Assembly (NCBI GenBank): GCA_041592975.1
Contig: JBFHOZ010000140.1
Coordinates: 1 to 6,126, forward strand
Reading direction: 5' to 3'
DNA from: BM707 sp041592975
GTDB lineage: Bacteria > Desulfobacterota > Desulfuromonadia > Desulfuromonadales > UBA2294
Length of the DNA: 6,126 nucleotides
The position numbers and the translations under genes are program-made. Under the pieces are notes generated by a model. The model was not told where the DNA came from and did no database searches. It saw nothing but the letters and a program-made list of their open reading frames with translations. Below are positions 5,927 to 6,126 of the stretch, in pieces. The number at the start of each line of letters is the position of its first letter. The first letter of the stretch is position 1.

Positions 5927-5945
5927 TGCAGAATTGGGGTCTGCA
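5927..5945 (+). promoter_or_regulatory. Inverted repeat spanning the ribosome binding site of the right-edge gene
   Basis: TGCAGA (5927-5932) and TCTGCA (5940-5945) are a perfect 6-bp inverted repeat around a 7-nt loop, ATTGGGG. The GGGG (5936-5939) is the only candidate Shine-Dalgarno, 5 nt before the ATG at 5945, and the A of that ATG is the last paired base. It could be an operator or an RNA hairpin limiting translation. The symmetry is seen; function is inferred. Confidence 0.35.
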
Positions 5946-6126
5946 TGAAAATTAAACTTACATGGTTTGGCATTGGTCTACTAACAGCATTGATTGCGGT
6001 CTCTTGCTGGAATTGGGCAAATAATCGCCCATCCAGTGCCGTTGCTGATTTTCCCGAAGAAACTCAGAAAATCATGCTGCATTTTATGCCTTGGCTCGAA
6101 TCTGCCAAAGGCATTCACGTAGGCCC
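5945..6126 (+). CDS. Unrecognised lipoprotein or membrane-anchored protein (partial, N-terminus)
   Basis: An open frame starts at ATG 5945 and runs off the right edge after 60 complete codons. It begins MKIKLTWFGIGLLTALIAV and then SCWNW: two Lys and a hydrophobic stretch (about 5-20) followed by Cys21. This is a signal peptide or membrane anchor; with Ser at -1 and Val at -2, lipoprotein processing at Cys21 is possible, though Ala at -3 is not ideal. The exported part continues through DFPEETQKIMLHFMPWLESAKGI. I do not recognise the family. GGGG lies 5 nt upstream as a weak ribosome binding site inside a small inverted repeat. Its AT-rich codon use contrasts strongly with ygiQ and proVWX, which suggests foreign origin or relaxed composition. 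Confidence 0.6.
   Translation, partial: MKIKLTWFGIGLLTALIAVSCWNWANNRPSSAVADFPEETQKIMLHFMPWLESAKGIHVG

Noticed and set aside
5914..5930. Sigma-54-like promoter upstream of the right-edge gene (TGGCAAATAAAATTGCA)
   Set aside because: The -24 GG and -12 GC are present but separated by 11 nt rather than the strict 10, and no enhancer site is seen.

Overview
The window is about 6.1 kb of mostly GC-rich bacterial DNA. It carries a complete glycine betaine/proline betaine ABC importer operon on the minus strand and a divergent YgiQ-family radical SAM gene on the plus strand. A short AT-rich, repeat-containing tail holds the start of an unrecognised membrane or lipoprotein gene. The high GC, the lipoprotein form of ProX, the short ProW and the compact YgiQ suggest a Gram-negative bacterium. 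A Desulfuromonas/Geobacter-like lineage fits best, but this is an inference from general resemblance with low to moderate confidence; nothing in the window fixes the taxonomy.

Layout. At the left edge, bases 1-45 hold the first 15 codons of a minus-strand FAD/NAD(P)-binding protein with its own plausible promoter. A strong Rho-independent terminator (173-201) separates it from the upstream operon. The operon is transcribed right to left: proV (ATPase with CBS domains), proW (permease) and proX (substrate-binding lipoprotein). ProV and ProW are 3 nt apart, and ProW and ProX 46 nt apart. Together they would import betaine-type compatible solutes under osmotic stress: ProX captures the ligand at the outer face of the inner membrane, ProW forms the channel, and ProV powers and gates it.

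A 433-bp divergent intergenic region (3419-3851) holds a well-matched sigma-70-type promoter for proVWX. It would produce a leader of about 330 nt ending in three consecutive hairpins, the last of which holds the Shine-Dalgarno sequence. The same region holds a promoter for ygiQ whose predicted start point falls exactly on the ygiQ ATG, so that mRNA may be leaderless.

Downstream of ygiQ, an extended -10 promoter followed by a strong terminator brackets an RNA of about 85 nt, a candidate small RNA. After that terminator the GC content drops sharply (about 40% in two 60-base lines counted by eye). This tail contains two short tandem duplications and a perfect 13-bp inverted repeat, followed by an incomplete gene with a hydrophobic N-terminus.

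The coding content is largely familiar. The points worth following up are the structured proV leader, the possible leaderless ygiQ transcript, the small RNA candidate and the composite repeat at the GC breakpoint.
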